Source: Plantago ovata (Eukaryota; Streptophyta; Magnoliopsida; Lamiales; Plantaginaceae). Taken from it: 64,000 nucleotides of DNA. Shown in pieces: positions 53,685-64,000 of the stretch (positions within the stretch are counted from its first letter, which is position 1; every line of letters begins with the position of its first letter). Where the stretch lies: the NCBI GenBank assembly GCA_028274465.1, contig CM051456.1, positions 46,925,011 through 46,989,010 of the forward strand. The letters run 5' to 3'. The position numbers and the translations under genes were made by a program. Below the pieces are notes generated by a model. That model was not told the origin of the DNA. It saw only the letters and a list, made by a program, of their open reading frames with translations, and did no database searches.

Positions 53685-54711
53685 CAAAGTTCATTCCGTA
53701 ACTCCTTCTTTAGTGTCGTTTCCTAGTGTGGAGGATTTTACTCCAAGAATTAAGGCACTAATGGAAGTCCACAAAGCCTGCAAAGAAGAGGACGATGCAC
53801 TGCTTGCTGAGAGTCCGCTTGACATAGGCAAAATACTGGCTAATGTGCTGAAACGCACTACTTCTCTTACCATAGCTCAAAAAGACATAAGTCTACATCA
53901 TAAAAGCTATGAAGAAGATGTCAATCAAGCACTCAAACTAGCAAAGACTGCATTGAAAAAGGCTAAGACTTTCATTGAAGAAAAAGTCGACAATGAGCGC
54001 AGACATGAGGAGAACTTGGTGAGTATAAAACAAGAATTGTCCAAGCTGACCGCTGATCAGCAAGCAAGTATTCTTAAGTACAATAGCCTAAGTACTATTG
54101 CTGAAAATTGCAATGAGTTTTTCTCTCTGCACATTCAACCAATGATGCAATCCATTTTTAAGGGGGAAGATAAACAAAGAAAATCTTCAAGAAAGAAAAC
54201 CCATGTTGAAGCGCCATTCACAATAGAACCTCTTGCTGAAAGAGAGCAAAGTTCTAAAAGACAAGCTGAAACAGATTTTGAGTTAAATTAATCAAATCCG
54301 AAAAGGAGAAGAACATCTGCTGAAACTCATGAATACTGTCATACTGAGAGTCATCAAGATCTGAATGAAGATGATGATGATGATGACAATCAAACAATAG
54401 ATCAAGCAATAAGAGCTAGACCAATCACAGCCCTAACTCCGTCTGGCCACTCAAAACATTTCTCTTCTGACTCAAGATCTTCAGCAAGAGATCAAGAAAA
54501 TGCAAAGTCAAGAAGAAGAAGGCAAAGACAGGAAGAAAAGAGGCCAACCAGCATTGCCATTGGCTCCGGCATTGATTACATAAAGACCAGCAATGAGGAA
54601 ACAACTCAAAATGTGATCAGAAATGTTCATGGTTGCTGGATCTTAAAGCTGGAAGATGTGTTGCCAAATGATTTCTTTCCAACTGCTGTACTGAATCAAA
54701 TGTACACTTGA
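53685..54711 (+). pseudogene. SIRE-like env-position ORF, copy 1, C-terminal part
   Basis: One frame from the Copia 3 junction to TGA at 54709, with a single TAA at 54289. The first part is a long predicted coiled coil (KSYEEDVNQALKLAKTALKK, EEKVDNERRHEENLVS). The second part has basic NLS-like runs (NPKRRRTSAE, KSRRRRQRQEEKRP), an Asp run, and a conserved-looking end (GCWILKLEDVLPNDFFP). No transmembrane segment is visible. It precedes a purine-rich stretch and the LTR. Confidence 0.6.
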
Positions 54712-54719
54712 ATTGAATT

Positions 54720-54736
54720 AAAGGTGAAAAGAAAAG
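54720..54736 (+). other. Polypurine tract before the SIRE-like LTR
   Basis: AAAGGTGAAAAGAAAAG immediately precedes TGTTAGG, the proposed LTR start. Confidence 0.6.
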
Positions 54737-56307
54737 TGTTAGGAAACTTGTAATTTTGATGAGCAATTAACCATGCTAAATTAAGGAAAGTCCAGTAACT
54801 AGTACTCTTAAGGTCCATAAGAATTTAGAATTTTAAGGACATTGTAAAAGAGGAACATTTGCTGAAGACTTAGAATAGGTGCTAGATAGGTTGGTTTTAC
54901 CGCTTATGATGTATCTTATTTTATGAAAAGAAATACAACCTACTGAAGCATTTGCTGATGATGTACTTTGTTTTTACAAACAAACTATTGAAGCATTTAG
55001 AACCGCTCAGAATCTTGAAGATTTCGAAGACTGAAGACTAGAAGATTTCTGAAGACTGGTATCTACAAAGGCACATGTTGCTCAGAAAGTGGAAACTTCA
55101 GCAACAACTTGCATAAGTGAAAATCTGTACGACATAGTAGGTTGTGCTTGCTGAAACTGAGACTGACCACTTGCTGATGGAACATATGTGACCTCTTGCT
55201 GAAAGTACTTGTATTTGCGCTCCAATGTTACTGTTTGAATTTTATTCAAAAGAGCATTAAATGCAAAGCATGCACGTGAAGGACATGAAGACTAGAAGAC
55301 AAACAAGGACGCTGCTGAAAGTACAAAAGCAAGATAGTGACATTTTAAGGAACAAAAGCCTTAGAATTTGAAATTCAAACGGCTCCTTGATTCACTATAA
55401 ATAGAGGTCATCCGACAAAGAGTTGAAGTGTGTCAACAACGTGATCATACTCTCACTTGTGCTTAAATTCACATACCCTTCAATACTCCTACTGCCATTG
55501 ATCCGTTCCAAGACTTAAAGCTTGAAAAAGCTACTTGTGAAGAAGTAGAATTTACACGACTAAGAAATTAGTTAAGTGTTCTTTCTTTCATTTGAACAAG
55601 AACAAGTCTTGACACCAGAAACAATCAAACTTGTCTACTGGAAAGTATTCAAAGTTTTGTTTCTTAGATTACTTGTTGTAACTGAATAAGTTATAATTAA
55701 GTTATCTCACCCCAAAACTCTCTAACTGAAAATACACCGTTTCAGGCATGATATTCAGGGGGAACTTAATCGAGCATAGTTTTGCTGATTAAAAGTACCA
55801 AGTTTGGTGGAGAACAAGGTTACGTTCTCTAGTTAGGTTGGAGACAAAGCAAAGTGTGCTTTGGTTTCTCTTTGGATCGCTCTAGATAGGTGTTGTAAGG
55901 AACCTCAAACTTATCTTAGTGGATTCAGTCCTAGAAAGGACAAAGTGGATTAGTTGAGAGATTACGCCACTCTCAGATACCACTATAAAAGTGTTTGTGT
56001 GATTTACTTACTATACTTGGTTTTCAGCAAATCATATCTATCTGTACACAGTCACTCACATCACTTGCTGAAACCTTCATTTACTGAAAAAGCACTTATT
56101 GTATCAAAGACTTTCGCTCTCTGATTTTAAGTATCAGCAAACCTAGTTACTGTGAAGTAACTTGCGCTTGCTGAGAAAGTTAAGTATCAGCAAACTCATT
56201 ACTGAAAAGTAATAAGAACTTGCTGAGAAAGTTTTTAAACGACGAAAGTTTGAAAAGACTATTCATGCCCCCCTCTAGTCTTTTCTTGTTGTTTAAAGGG
56301 ACCAACA
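54737..56307 (+). repeat. SIRE-like LTR shared by copies 1 and 2
   Basis: Bounded by TGTTAGGAAACTTG and ...GGGACCAACA (TGTT/AACA ends), with a polypurine tract on the left and a primer site on the right. It therefore serves as 3' LTR of copy 1 and 5' LTR of copy 2. TATA box TATAAATA lies at 55396-55403. No second copy is in the window, so the ends rest on position and terminal motifs. Confidence 0.75.
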
Positions 56308-56309
56308 AG

Positions 56310-56321
56310 TGGTATCAGAGC
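56310..56321 (+). other. Primer-binding site of SIRE-like copy 2 (initiator tRNA-Met)
   Basis: TGGTATCAGAGC, complementary to the 3' end of plant initiator tRNA-Met, two bases inside the LTR. Confidence 0.9.
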
Positions 56322-56419
56322 TGGAGGTTCTTTAACCTTCAGCACTGAACCTAGATCCCCTTAGGTGCTTTCCGTAAATCACTCTCACTTGATCAGTTTG
56401 GTAGTGCTTTGCTGACAGG

Positions 56420-57289
56420 ATGTCTTTAGGAGATGCTCCCTTGCTGAAGCTGGAAAATTACGAAAAATGGCGAAACAACATGATGCTACATCTTGAGGCC
56501 ATAAGTGATGAGATGGTCACTGTCATTAATGATGGACCTATCAAGATCACTAAGGTTGAAAGAAGTTTTCCTCACAAAACCACTGAAGCTGGAAAGGAAA
56601 CTATCTTAGGTGAACCGGTTGATACCGTTGTGCCAAAACCAAGAGAGGAATGGACTTCCGACGAAGCTAAGAGATTCCGTCTTGATGGCCAAGCAAGAAA
56701 CATCATCATTCGGTCAACTCCGGATACCATACAGTGCAAACTGTGGGGTGTTAAAACTGCTAAAGAAGCTTGGAAAATGGTTCAACATCTTTGTGCTGGA
56801 TCTGACAAAACCAAGGAAAAAAAACTTGAAGTACTGAAATTAAAGTTTCAAAACTTTAAACAAGGTACAAACGAGTAACTGGAAGACTTGGACTTCAGAT
56901 TCACAACTCTTGTTAGTGAAATGGCAGCCTTGGGTGTTGGAAATCTTTACTCAGATTCTGAGAAGGTGAAAACCATCATCAGTAGTCTGAATCAAGAATG
57001 GATCCACACTCAGAATTTCTACTACAATCAAGAAATGCCAAACATTACACCAACAGAGTTGTTCTCTCATCTTGCTACTGTCAACTATGAGACAAAGCAA
57101 AGAGAAAATGTGTTTGCTGAAAAATCGCAAAACATTGCTCTTGCTGCAAAGCCGTCATCTTCTGAAAAGAAGAATGATAAAGAGCCTGCTGATGAAAATG
57201 CTTTGGTTGTAAAAAACATGAAGAAATTCATCAGTAAGGAACATGAAAGGCGAAAAGCAAAAGAGAAGCTGAAAAAAGCATCTCGGTAA
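56420..57289 (+). pseudogene. SIRE-like Gag, N-terminal part
   Basis: Starts at ATG 56420 (MSLGDAPLLKLENYEKWRNNM), about 100 bases after the primer site. A copia UBN2/gag domain runs through it (LWGVKTAKEAWKMVQHL, LEVLKLKFQNFK, LNQEWIHTQNFYYNQEMPNITPTELFSHL). One TAA at 56876 interrupts the frame and reading continues in frame to 57289. A frameshift between 57289 and 57382 separates it from the zinc knuckle. It would form the particle shell. Confidence 0.85.
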
Positions 57290-57381
57290 CAACTACCATA
57301 ACTACAAGAATGAGACTAGCTCGCTGAACAAGCAAGCTCAACAAGCAACTTCATCAGAAGAACCAGCAGTTGGAAATGATC

Positions 57382-58841
57382 TCTGTTTTTTCTGCAAAAA
57401 GCCTGGACACTTCAAAGCAAATTGCCCTTTGCTGAAAGGAAAATCTGCTGAAAAGAAGAAGAAGTTCAAAAGAACTTTTATTGCTGAAGAAAAGAAGAAG
57501 CTTCAAGCAAAGATCGATGCATTGTGCATTGATACTAGCCCCGAAGACAGTGAGGATGAAAGCTCAGACACTGACGATGAAGAAGCCACTCTAGACGTGG
57601 AGATTGGCAAAGAAGTTTGTGGAATAGCTATAGAAGCTTATCCAGATGTGTCAAACTACGAGTTCTGCCTCGTGGCCGGTCAGGTAAACAACCCTACCTC
57701 TGACTCAGACTCAGAAAGTGAAGACGAGATTGACCTTGATAAGATTCAAGGAGAAATCGAAAGATTTGAGAAAACTCTGAGTAGACAGCAAGAGAAACTA
57801 CAGATTGCTGAAACTCTGACCAAGCAAACTAATGCAAAGTATGTCTTGCTGAAGGAAGAGACAGAAGAAAAGGATGCTGAAATAAGGTGTCTTAAGAAGT
57901 TGATTGCTGAAGCTACAGAGAAGAATTCTCAAATGGCATTAGAATTGGAAGAATATCAGTCCTCAATTCTAAAGTTACTTGCTGAAATCCAAGAGATGAA
58001 AAAGATGAAAATCAATGTCAAATCTTATGCTGACGCAAGTAATACGCTGACTGAACTAAACTCTTATTTGAGAGATCCATCACAGAAAGAAGGTTTAGGT
58101 GCAACGTATGAAGGTGATGACGTAGAAATCTTGAGTAAAGACAAATCACCGATTTCCTTCGTACGTGCTACTGATAGTGGTCAACCAGAACTCTATCAGT
58201 TTGGTCAATCTAAGGTTGCTGAAACATGCAATCAAGTACCTACGACCATAAAGCCCGCTGTTGCTACTCAAAGTAACAAGACTTTAAAAGGAAAACAGGT
58301 TGCTGTGAAGCAAACTGAAAAGAAGAAGGATGTTGTGAAGCATTCCGCCAAACAAGTTGCTGAAAAGCAATTTGTTAAGTCAAAACGCAAGATTACTAAA
58401 AGTAATCAGAAGACCTTTACTGAAAAACCTGAATCAAGTAAGGTTGCTAACATAAAAGCTCAGCATTCTCCGAAAAGTGGACTCGATTTCAAAACCATGC
58501 AAAGTCAACTTTTTCACGAGTATAAGCAAAGTCAGCAAAGATACTTCAAAGAGATGAACAAAATCAAGCCTAAGAGTTCTGAAAAGACTCTAAATGCTAG
58601 GGCTAGATGGAAGCTTGCTAGAAAAGAACTTACTGAAAAGTATGTTCAGCAAAAAGGTCAACCGAGCAAGACACCACATCAGAAAGTGGACTTGATCAGC
58701 ACGAATCAAAAGTCTTTCAGCTCAAAACCTCCTAGTTCCTCAGCAAGTAGAAAACAAGTCAAAGTTGAAAAACTTAAGACTTGGGTTTCCACTGGACGCA
58801 TTCTTGAACATGTTAATGGACATCCAATATTGGATAATTAA
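57382..58841 (+). CDS. SIRE-like Gag C-terminal part: zinc knuckle and coiled coil
   Basis: Open frame containing CX2CX4HX4C knuckle CFFCKKPGHFKANC (about 57382-57425). An acidic stretch follows (57540-57740), then a long coiled coil (IQGEIERFEKTLSRQQEKL, ELEEYQSSILKLLAEIQEM; 57750-58015) and a Lys-rich tail with repeated (A/V)(A/V)EK/TEK words. The long extension after the zinc knuckle is typical of SIRE-type gag-pol linkers. It ends at TAA 58839, with pol continuing in another frame 6 bases later. The upstream frame is lost by a frameshift near 57290-57380. Confidence 0.75.
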
Positions 58842-58846
58842 CTTGT

Positions 58847-60865
58847 TTGCTCTTGATTGTGCAGACTTCAGCCACGGAGACAAACGATGCAATCTGGCAC
58901 TTTGACAGTGGTTGTGGAAAGCACATGACGGGGAACAAGAATAACCTTATAAACGATAGACGGTGGTCTAAAGGTCCAACAATAAGGTTTGCTGGTGGAG
59001 GCTCTGGTTCTACAAAAGGCTATGGTGACGTGAAGTTAGGATGCAAAACCATTACTGGAGTTCTTTATGTCAAAAATCTTAAGTTTAATCTTTTCAGCAT
59101 GAGTCAGTTTGCTGACAAAGGATACTTCATCAAAATCAAAAGTGATGAATGTAAACTTATAGATTTCGAGACTAAAAAGGTTATTATGATTGCAAAAAGA
59201 TCAGGAGGCTTGTACACCGTAGATTGGTCTTCAGCAATCGTTGAAAAATGCCTTGTCTCAAATCACGATTGCCTTGCTGAAAAAACATGGTTATGGCATA
59301 AACGAACAAGTCATCTAAACTTCAAGACGCTGAATAAGCTGTCTAAAAAGACACTTGTAGTTGGATTACCTAAGGTTACTTTTAAGAAGGATGGTGTTTG
59401 CAATGCGTGTCAGCAAGGAAAGCAAACCAAATCTTCTTTCAAGAACAAGGCAGTACCGTCAACTACAAAACCTTTACAACTCTTGCGCATGGACTTGTTT
59501 GAATCGTCTTCAACAAGCTATGCTGGTAAGAAGTACGGTCTGGTCGTGGTGGATGACTATTCAAGATTCACTTGGGTAGTATTCATCAAGCATAAATCTG
59601 AAACTAGGACTGAAATACCTAACTTGCTGAATAAGCTTGAAGTCATGAAAAATGACAAGGTAAAAGTCATAAGGACAGACCATGGTACTGAGTTTGTAAA
59701 CCAGTACATAACTGAGTATTGCACCTCAAAAGGCATACAACATCAGTTATCCTCAGTAAGGACATCACAACAAAACGGTGTTGCTGAATGGAAGAATCGT
59801 ACCCTGGAAGAAGCCGCAAGAACAATGCTTGCTGACACTGAAATAAGTGAGGCTTACTGGGTTGAAGCGATTAATACCGCCTGTTACACTCAAAACAGAT
59901 GTTTGATTACTAAGGAATACAACAAAACTCCTTATGAATTGTTTGTTGGAAGACCTCCTAATATCACTCATCTAAGAGTATTTGGTTGCAAGTGTTTCGT
60001 TCTTAATAACGGTAGAGAATACCTAAGAACATTTCAACCAAAGGCAGGCGAAGCGATTTTTCTCGGTTACTCCTTGCATAGTAAAGCTTATAGTGTTTAC
60101 AACAAAAAGGCACAAAAGATCGAAGAATCAGTGCATGTTGTATTCTATGAAAAGACACAAGGAGTGCCTGCTGCAGAAGAAATATCAGAATGTATGAAAA
60201 AGTTAATCATACATGAGCAAAGAACTGAATCTAATGCTAGGCAAATCAAGTCAATTGAACTAAATGATGATTCTGACAATGACTCTCCTCCCCCAAGTCA
60301 TGACAAGATAAATATAGTTCACGACAAGGAATTTCCAGCAAAAGACGCAGTTGCTCCGGAAGTTGCTGAAACTACGCAACCTCCAGTGCCTGCTGATGAA
60401 CTACCACAATTAAGCAATGCTGAACAAGCAGTTGCTGATGAACCAATCTCAGCAGAGACACAAAATCCCAGTAGTACTGAACAAGTACATACTAAAGAGT
60501 CACATGCTGATGAGCAAACATATCCTGATCCAGCAAGCAGAAAACCTGTTAATAAATGGATTAGAGATCATCCCTCTATGGATATGATTGGTGATATTAA
60601 TAAACGCCAAGTGACTAGATCCAAAGCATCTACTACTCATGGACTTGCTGAAGAAGCAACTGTTGTAGAAGTAGAATCATTGTTCTCTTGCTTTGTTTCA
60701 GAAATCGAACCTAAAACCATAGAAGAAGCTTTAAAGCATTCTGAATGGATAAAGGCAATGCAGAAGAACTGGATCAATTCGAAAGGAGCAAAGTCTGGAA
60801 ACTTGTACCACTTGCTGAAGGCAAGAAAGCTATTGTTACAAAGTGGGTGTTCAGAAACAAGCTGA
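58847..60865 (+). CDS. SIRE-like protease-integrase
   Basis: The copia aspartic protease region [13 protein letters not shown] (about 58898; D-S-G active site) is followed by GAG-pre-integrase ([17 protein letters not shown] ... [11 protein letters not shown], 59290-59430). The integrase core carries [28 protein letters not shown] and [20 protein letters not shown] (59480-59830), with WKNRT for the usual (R/E)RKNRT. C-terminal motifs are [22 protein letters not shown], then an acidic linker ending near [15 protein letters not shown]. From about 60764 the frame is wrong; the RT continues in another frame. It inserts element cDNA into the genome. Open but disconnected from gag and RT. Confidence 0.85.
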   Translation: MLLIVQTSATETNDAIWHFDSGCGKHMTGNKNNLINDRRWSKGPTIRFAGGGSGSTKGYGDVKLGCKTITGVLYVKNLKFNLFSMSQFADKGYFIKIKSDECKLIDFETKKVIMIAKRSGGLYTVDWSSAIVEKCLVSNHDCLAEKTWLWHKRTSHLNFKTLNKLSKKTLVVGLPKVTFKKDGVCNACQQGKQTKSSFKNKAVPSTTKPLQLLRMDLFESSSTSYAGKKYGLVVVDDYSRFTWVVFIKHKSETRTEIPNLLNKLEVMKNDKVKVIRTDHGTEFVNQYITEYCTSKGIQHQLSSVRTSQQNGVAEWKNRTLEEAARTMLADTEISEAYWVEAINTACYTQNRCLITKEYNKTPYELFVGRPPNITHLRVFGCKCFVLNNGREYLRTFQPKAGEAIFLGYSLHSKAYSVYNKKAQKIEESVHVVFYEKTQGVPAAEEISECMKKLIIHEQRTESNARQIKSIELNDDSDNDSPPPSHDKINIVHDKEFPAKDAVAPEVAETTQPPVPADELPQLSNAEQAVADEPISAETQNPSSTEQVHTKESHADEQTYPDPASRKPVNKWIRDHPSMDMIGDINKRQVTRSKASTTHGLAEEATVVEVESLFSCFVSEIEPKTIEEALKHSEWIKAMQKNWINSKGAKSGNLYHLLKARKLLLQSGCSETS

Positions 60866-62238
60866 GTGAGTCTGGTGAAGTAACAAGAAATAAAGCACGT
60901 TTAGTTGCTCAAGGTTACTGTCAGACTGAAGGATTGGACTATGATGAGTCTTATGCACCAGTTGCAAGATTGGATGCAATTAGACTTTTCTTGGCCTTTG
61001 CTGCTCACAATGACTTCATTGTTTACCAAATGGATGTTAAAAGTGCATTCTTGAATGGTGAACTTGCTGAAGAAGTCTACTTAGAACAACCCCCTAGCTT
61101 TGAACTTCCCTCAGAAATCAAGATGGTATACAAGCTTCAGAAAGCTGTATATGGTCTAAAGCAAGCACCAAGAGCATGGTATGATACCTTGGCTAAGTTC
61201 TTGCTGTATAATGGTTTCAAGAAAGGTGAAGTTGACAAAACCTTATTTACCATGAACCATGATGGTAAAATACTCTTAGTTCAAATTTATGTGGATGACA
61301 TAATTTTTGGATCTAAGGACAAGCAACTTTGTGATGATTTTGCCAAACTCATGACAAACAAGTTTGAAATGAGTATGATGGGAAAATTGAATTATTTCCT
61401 AGGATTGCAAGTCAAGCAACTCAAAGATGGAATATTCATAAATTAGGCAAAGTATGCGAAAGAAATGTTCCTAAAGTTTAGGATCAAAGAGGAAGAGAAA
61501 CCTGAAAAGATCCCTATGAGTGTTGGTACCAAATTGGGCTATACTAAAGAAGATAAAAGTGTTGAAGAACACAAGTATAGGAAGCTCATTGGTTCCTTGT
61601 TGTATTTAACAGCATGTAGACCTGACATTCAGTATGCTGTTTGTGTGTGTGCAAGATTCCAATCTGATCCAAGAGAATCACACTACAAAAAGGCAATCAA
61701 GATACTGAAATATGTCAAAGGTAGAGTCATTGTTGGATTATGGTATCCTAAAGATTCTGGACTAGAATTGGTTGGTTATTCTGATGCTGATCATGGAGGA
61801 TCAACTATTGATAGAAAAAGTACCTCTGGAACTTGTCAGTTTTTGGGTACTAGATTAATATCATGGTTCAGCAAGAAGCAAACCTGTGTTGCCAATTCAT
61901 CCACTGAATCTGAATACATTGCAGCTGGTTGTTGCACAGCTGAAATCCTATGGATTCAGCAACAATTAAGAGATTATGGTATTTCTGCAAAGAAAACACC
62001 AATCTTTTGTGATAATACAAGTGCTATTGCTATCACGCAAAATCCTAAGTTTCACTCGAGGACTAAGCACATTGATATTAGACATCATTTCATTAGAGAT
62101 CATGTGGAAAAAGGAGATATTGAAGTTGTGAAAGTAGGTACTGATGATCAACTTGCTGACATCTTTACCAAGCCCCTACCAGATAATAGGTTCGCAATGC
62201 TAAGGTACAACCTTGGATTGATTGAATTACCTCAATAA
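60765..62238 (+). pseudogene. SIRE-like reverse transcriptase-RNase H
   Basis: [56 protein letters not shown] and YVDDIIFGS (catalytic YVDD about 61290-61300). A TAG at 61444 interrupts between FIN and AKYAKEM, where Gln is expected in the family. RNase H: GYSDADHGGSTIDRKSTSG, SSTESEYIAAGCCTAEILW, CDNTSAIAITQNPK, and the end TKPLPDNRFAMLRYNLGLIELP (TAA, 62236). All motifs are intact apart from the stop and the upstream frameshift at about 60764. Confidence 0.9.
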
Positions 62239-63001
62239 AGGATACATTTGGCGAATGCTGAAACAGGTATTCAGCAAGCCAAAGTATTCTTACTTAAAAG
62301 CTCCGTCCACTAATTTCTTCTAAGAAATGATAGGTCACTACATGATTGCTGAAACAGGCATTCAGCAAGTAATTCCTTCAAAACGGGTATTTGTTAGGAA
62401 ACTTGATCACTTGCTGAGACAGGCACTCCGTAAGAGAAAAACCTTAAGGATTTCTGAAACGGGCATTCAGACAATCAAAGATACTGAAATAGGTATTCAA
62501 GTATCAAGGAAATATTCTGAGACGGGAACTCAGAAAAAGGGCAAAACTCATTTCTCAGATTTTACCAAAGGATATCTCAAGTACAAAAGAATTTACTGAT
62601 ACGGGAAATCAAAAATATCTTTTAAACTTAAGAAAATATTAGATATCTAAGTAAGGGGGAACTTTCAGCAAGTATCTAGGCTATTTATGCAAACTCGCTG
62701 AAAAGATTCTTGTCTATTTCAGCAAGCAATCTAATCCCATAAAACTCGGTAAAATCAATTTGTGACGTTAATCGGGCACAGATAAACTCGTAATAATCAT
62801 GACATGAAATACAATCGTGGCCATTGATTAAAAGGAGTTATTGATCTAAAGGTTAACAAAACAAAGAGAGAGAGTGCTCTGACGGTTTTAGTTAGTGGGC
62901 CACTACGCATTCAATGCAAAGGCTCCACTAACGTCTTTGTTTCTCTGTTTTACCCTTGCTGAGAGCTCAAATCGATTGAGTTTCTGACACATCAGAGACA
63001 C
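62239..63001 (+). other. SIRE-like spacer between pol and env-position ORF
   Basis: Non-coding. The first half holds the seven-hairpin array (62257-62612) and a GGGGGAACTTT purine word (62652). The second half (62660-63000) shows no recognised feature before the TATA box. Confidence 0.7.
62257..62612 (+). repeat. Seven hairpins with conserved 7-nt loop and compensating stems
   Basis: Hairpins at 62257-62275, 62348-62366, 62414-62430, 62454-62470, 62484-62500, 62517-62533 and 62596-62611. Stems are GCTGAA/TTCAGC, GCTGAA/TTCAGC, CTGAG/CTCCG, CTGAA/TTCAG, CTGAA/TTCA, CTGAG/CTCAG and TGAT/ATCA. Loops are ACAGGTA, ACAGGCA, ACAGGCA, ACGGGCA, ATAGGTA, ACGGGAA and ACGGGAA. Spacing is irregular (30-91 bases between starts). 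Confidence 0.85.
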
Positions 63002-63009
63002 TATATAAA
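63002..63009 (+). promoter_or_regulatory. TATA box before the SIRE-like env-position ORF
   Basis: TATATAAA with a CT-rich likely start region 30-60 bases downstream and ATG at 63144. It suggests an internal promoter separate from the LTR. Confidence 0.5.
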
Positions 63010-63143
63010 GAAGGAGTTAGAGAAATGACAAAATTCTTTAACTCACATTTCCTTTCTCTGCAAATTTTAGCCTGAATCTACTGTACCTCCGGTCAAAAAG
63101 CAAACTATCTTTTTCGTACACATTCTCTTCTCTATAAAAAGAA

Positions 63144-64000
63144 ATGGCACCAAAGAGACAGTCCTCTAAGACCTCCAAGTCGTCTAAGGTTGACAGTGCT
63201 GAGAAACACACTGCTCCGGTGACTACTCCGGTATCAAACACAATGAAAGTTGTGTTGAAAACGATAGAATCTCGGAAAAACCTATGCCTCCTTCATATCT
63301 TGACACTGCAAAGTGTGAGATGATGATGCAATGGGGTGGATTTGCAAAAGAGAAGTATATTCGATACTTCTATGAACAAGAACTTGACGGTGAAAATGAA
63401 GAGGCGCTTGAATTTATCAAGCAGCAAGGCCTCATGAATTTTACAACTGCTCACACTAAGCAAGTGAGTATGTTGGACACAATGGAGTTCTACAATAATG
63501 CAGAAATCCAGTCCCTAACTGATAGTAAAGGAGTCACTGAAAAAGTGATCTTTACTACAGTTCAGAACACGCAAATCGTCCTGAAATGGACTGATTTAGC
63601 GGAAATCTTTCAGATTCCAACTACTGGAACTGAAGATGACGTCACTGCCACTGATGAAGAAATTGAAGCCTTCTACAGTGACGTCAGAAATGAGAAAATG
63701 AAGAAAGGAGAGATTGCTCCCGTGACTTGGACAAAACACGTTAAGAGGAAGCATCTCTGCCATTCACTTGGTCTAGTAGCTCTGCTACTGATTAAATTTT
63801 TGGACTCCCAAGTTGGAGGAATAGACCAAGTATGCCTGAGAAGGTGGCCGCTGCTGATGCATATCCATGAAAACAAAACGGAACTTAACTGGGCTAAGTA
63901 CATTTTCAACAGGCTTGTTGATTGTGTCACTAAGTTCAAGGTTAAGGTGGAAGACAACAAGGTCTCACCTTCCTTTCCAGTTATGTATGGAATAAAGATA
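63144..64000 (+). pseudogene. SIRE-like env-position ORF, copy 2 (N-terminal part, runs off the window)
   Basis: ATG at 63144 gives a basic Ser/Lys-rich start (MAPKRQSSKTSKSSKVDSAE). That frame stops at 63319; the main domain reads in another frame from about 63280 to the window end without a stop, so one base was gained or lost near the A-run at 63278-63283. The domain has MMQWGGFAKEKYIRYFYEQ, LDTMEFYNNAEIQ, WTKHVKRKHLCHSLG and WPLLMHIHENKTELNWAKY, collinear with copy 1 (35259-35857). Family: plant-retroelement auxiliary ORF in the env position; function unknown. Confidence 0.65.

Larger units (their letters stand above)
35259..54736 (+). mobile_element. SIRE-like copia, copy 1: env-like 3' region, twice interrupted
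   Basis: Host sequence consists of 35259-35857, 47077-49839 and 53685-54736. Together these form the env-like region of a SIRE/Maximus-like copia element, corresponding to what begins at 63144 in copy 2. The Tat-like element (35858-47076) and Copia 3 (49840-53684) interrupt it. Its LTR follows at 54737. All of gag-pol and the 5' LTR are missing on the left. Confidence 0.75.
54737..64000 (+). mobile_element. SIRE/Maximus-like Ty1/copia element, copy 2 (5' part to window end)
   Basis: LTR, tRNA-iMet primer site, gag (56420-58841), pol with integrase before RT (58847-62238), a structured spacer (62257-62612), a TATA box and an env-position ORF (63144 onward). The gag/pol motifs and the extra ORF downstream of pol fit the SIRE/Maximus lineage. 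It runs off the right edge. Several stops and frameshifts make it defective. Confidence 0.85.

Noticed and set aside
56290-56321. tRNA-Met gene
   Set aside because: Only the 12-base primer-site match is present; there is no tRNA body.
62391-62405. Start of a second SIRE-like LTR (TTGTTAGGAAACTTG resembles the LTR start)
   Set aside because: The match is about 15 bases and homology stops at once; it lies inside the hairpin array.

Overview
The window is plant nuclear heterochromatin, probably from an angiosperm, packed with nested LTR retrotransposons. The evidence is Ty3/gypsy Athila-like and Tat-like elements, two kinds of Ty1/copia element (one with a SIRE/Maximus-like gag-pol), tRNA-Asp and initiator tRNA-Met primer sites, a FAR1-RELATED (FRS/MULE) pseudogene, a Stowaway-like MITE and a tRNA-derived SINE-like piece. 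There are no bacterial features, rRNA genes or CRISPR arrays, and I see no intact host gene. A 100-N assembly gap lies at 44045-44144. I cannot name the species.

Left part (1-23.5 kb) is a four-level nest of which only the right-hand halves are visible. An FRS/MULE pseudogene (21413-23505, minus) is split by Athila B (15032-21327, plus). Athila B is split by Athila C (12602-15031, minus), C by Copia 1 (6940-12601, minus), and Copia 1 by Athila A (1-6939, plus). At each junction one element stops exactly at its LTR terminus. A separate reverse-oriented solo LTR (18113-19426, TSD AAAAT) sits in Athila B. Athila A and C carry gag (A also a protease) but no reverse transcriptase or integrase. Their env-like auxiliary ORF has its own leader, leader intron and GC-palindrome cluster.

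Middle part: a nearly complete Copia 2 (23743-33575, minus, TSD ACTAC) interrupts the region upstream of the FRS pseudogene. It is followed by a 124-bp minisatellite, a MITE, a SINE-like fragment and 40-bp hairpin repeats.

Right part (35.3-64 kb): the 3' region of SIRE-like copy 1 (an env-like ORF) is interrupted by a young Tat-like element (35858-47076, minus, TSD ACAAG) and by a 5'-truncated Copia 3 (49840-53684, plus). Copy 1 ends in an LTR (54737-56307) that is directly followed by the primer site and gag-pol of SIRE-like copy 2, so the two copies share one LTR. The Tat-like element carries an antisense, intron-containing auxiliary gene (about 37.7-42.1 kb) with its own TATA box and poly(A) signal.

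The most interesting signals are RNA-level structures. One is an array of seven hairpins with compensating stem changes and a conserved 7-nt loop between pol and the env-like ORF of SIRE-like copy 2. A second four-hairpin array with the same kind of compensation lies in the leader of Copia 1 and 2. Palindrome clusters are reused in the Athila LTR and upstream of its env-like ORF. Auxiliary genes in three unrelated retroelement lineages each appear to have their own promoter and/or splicing.
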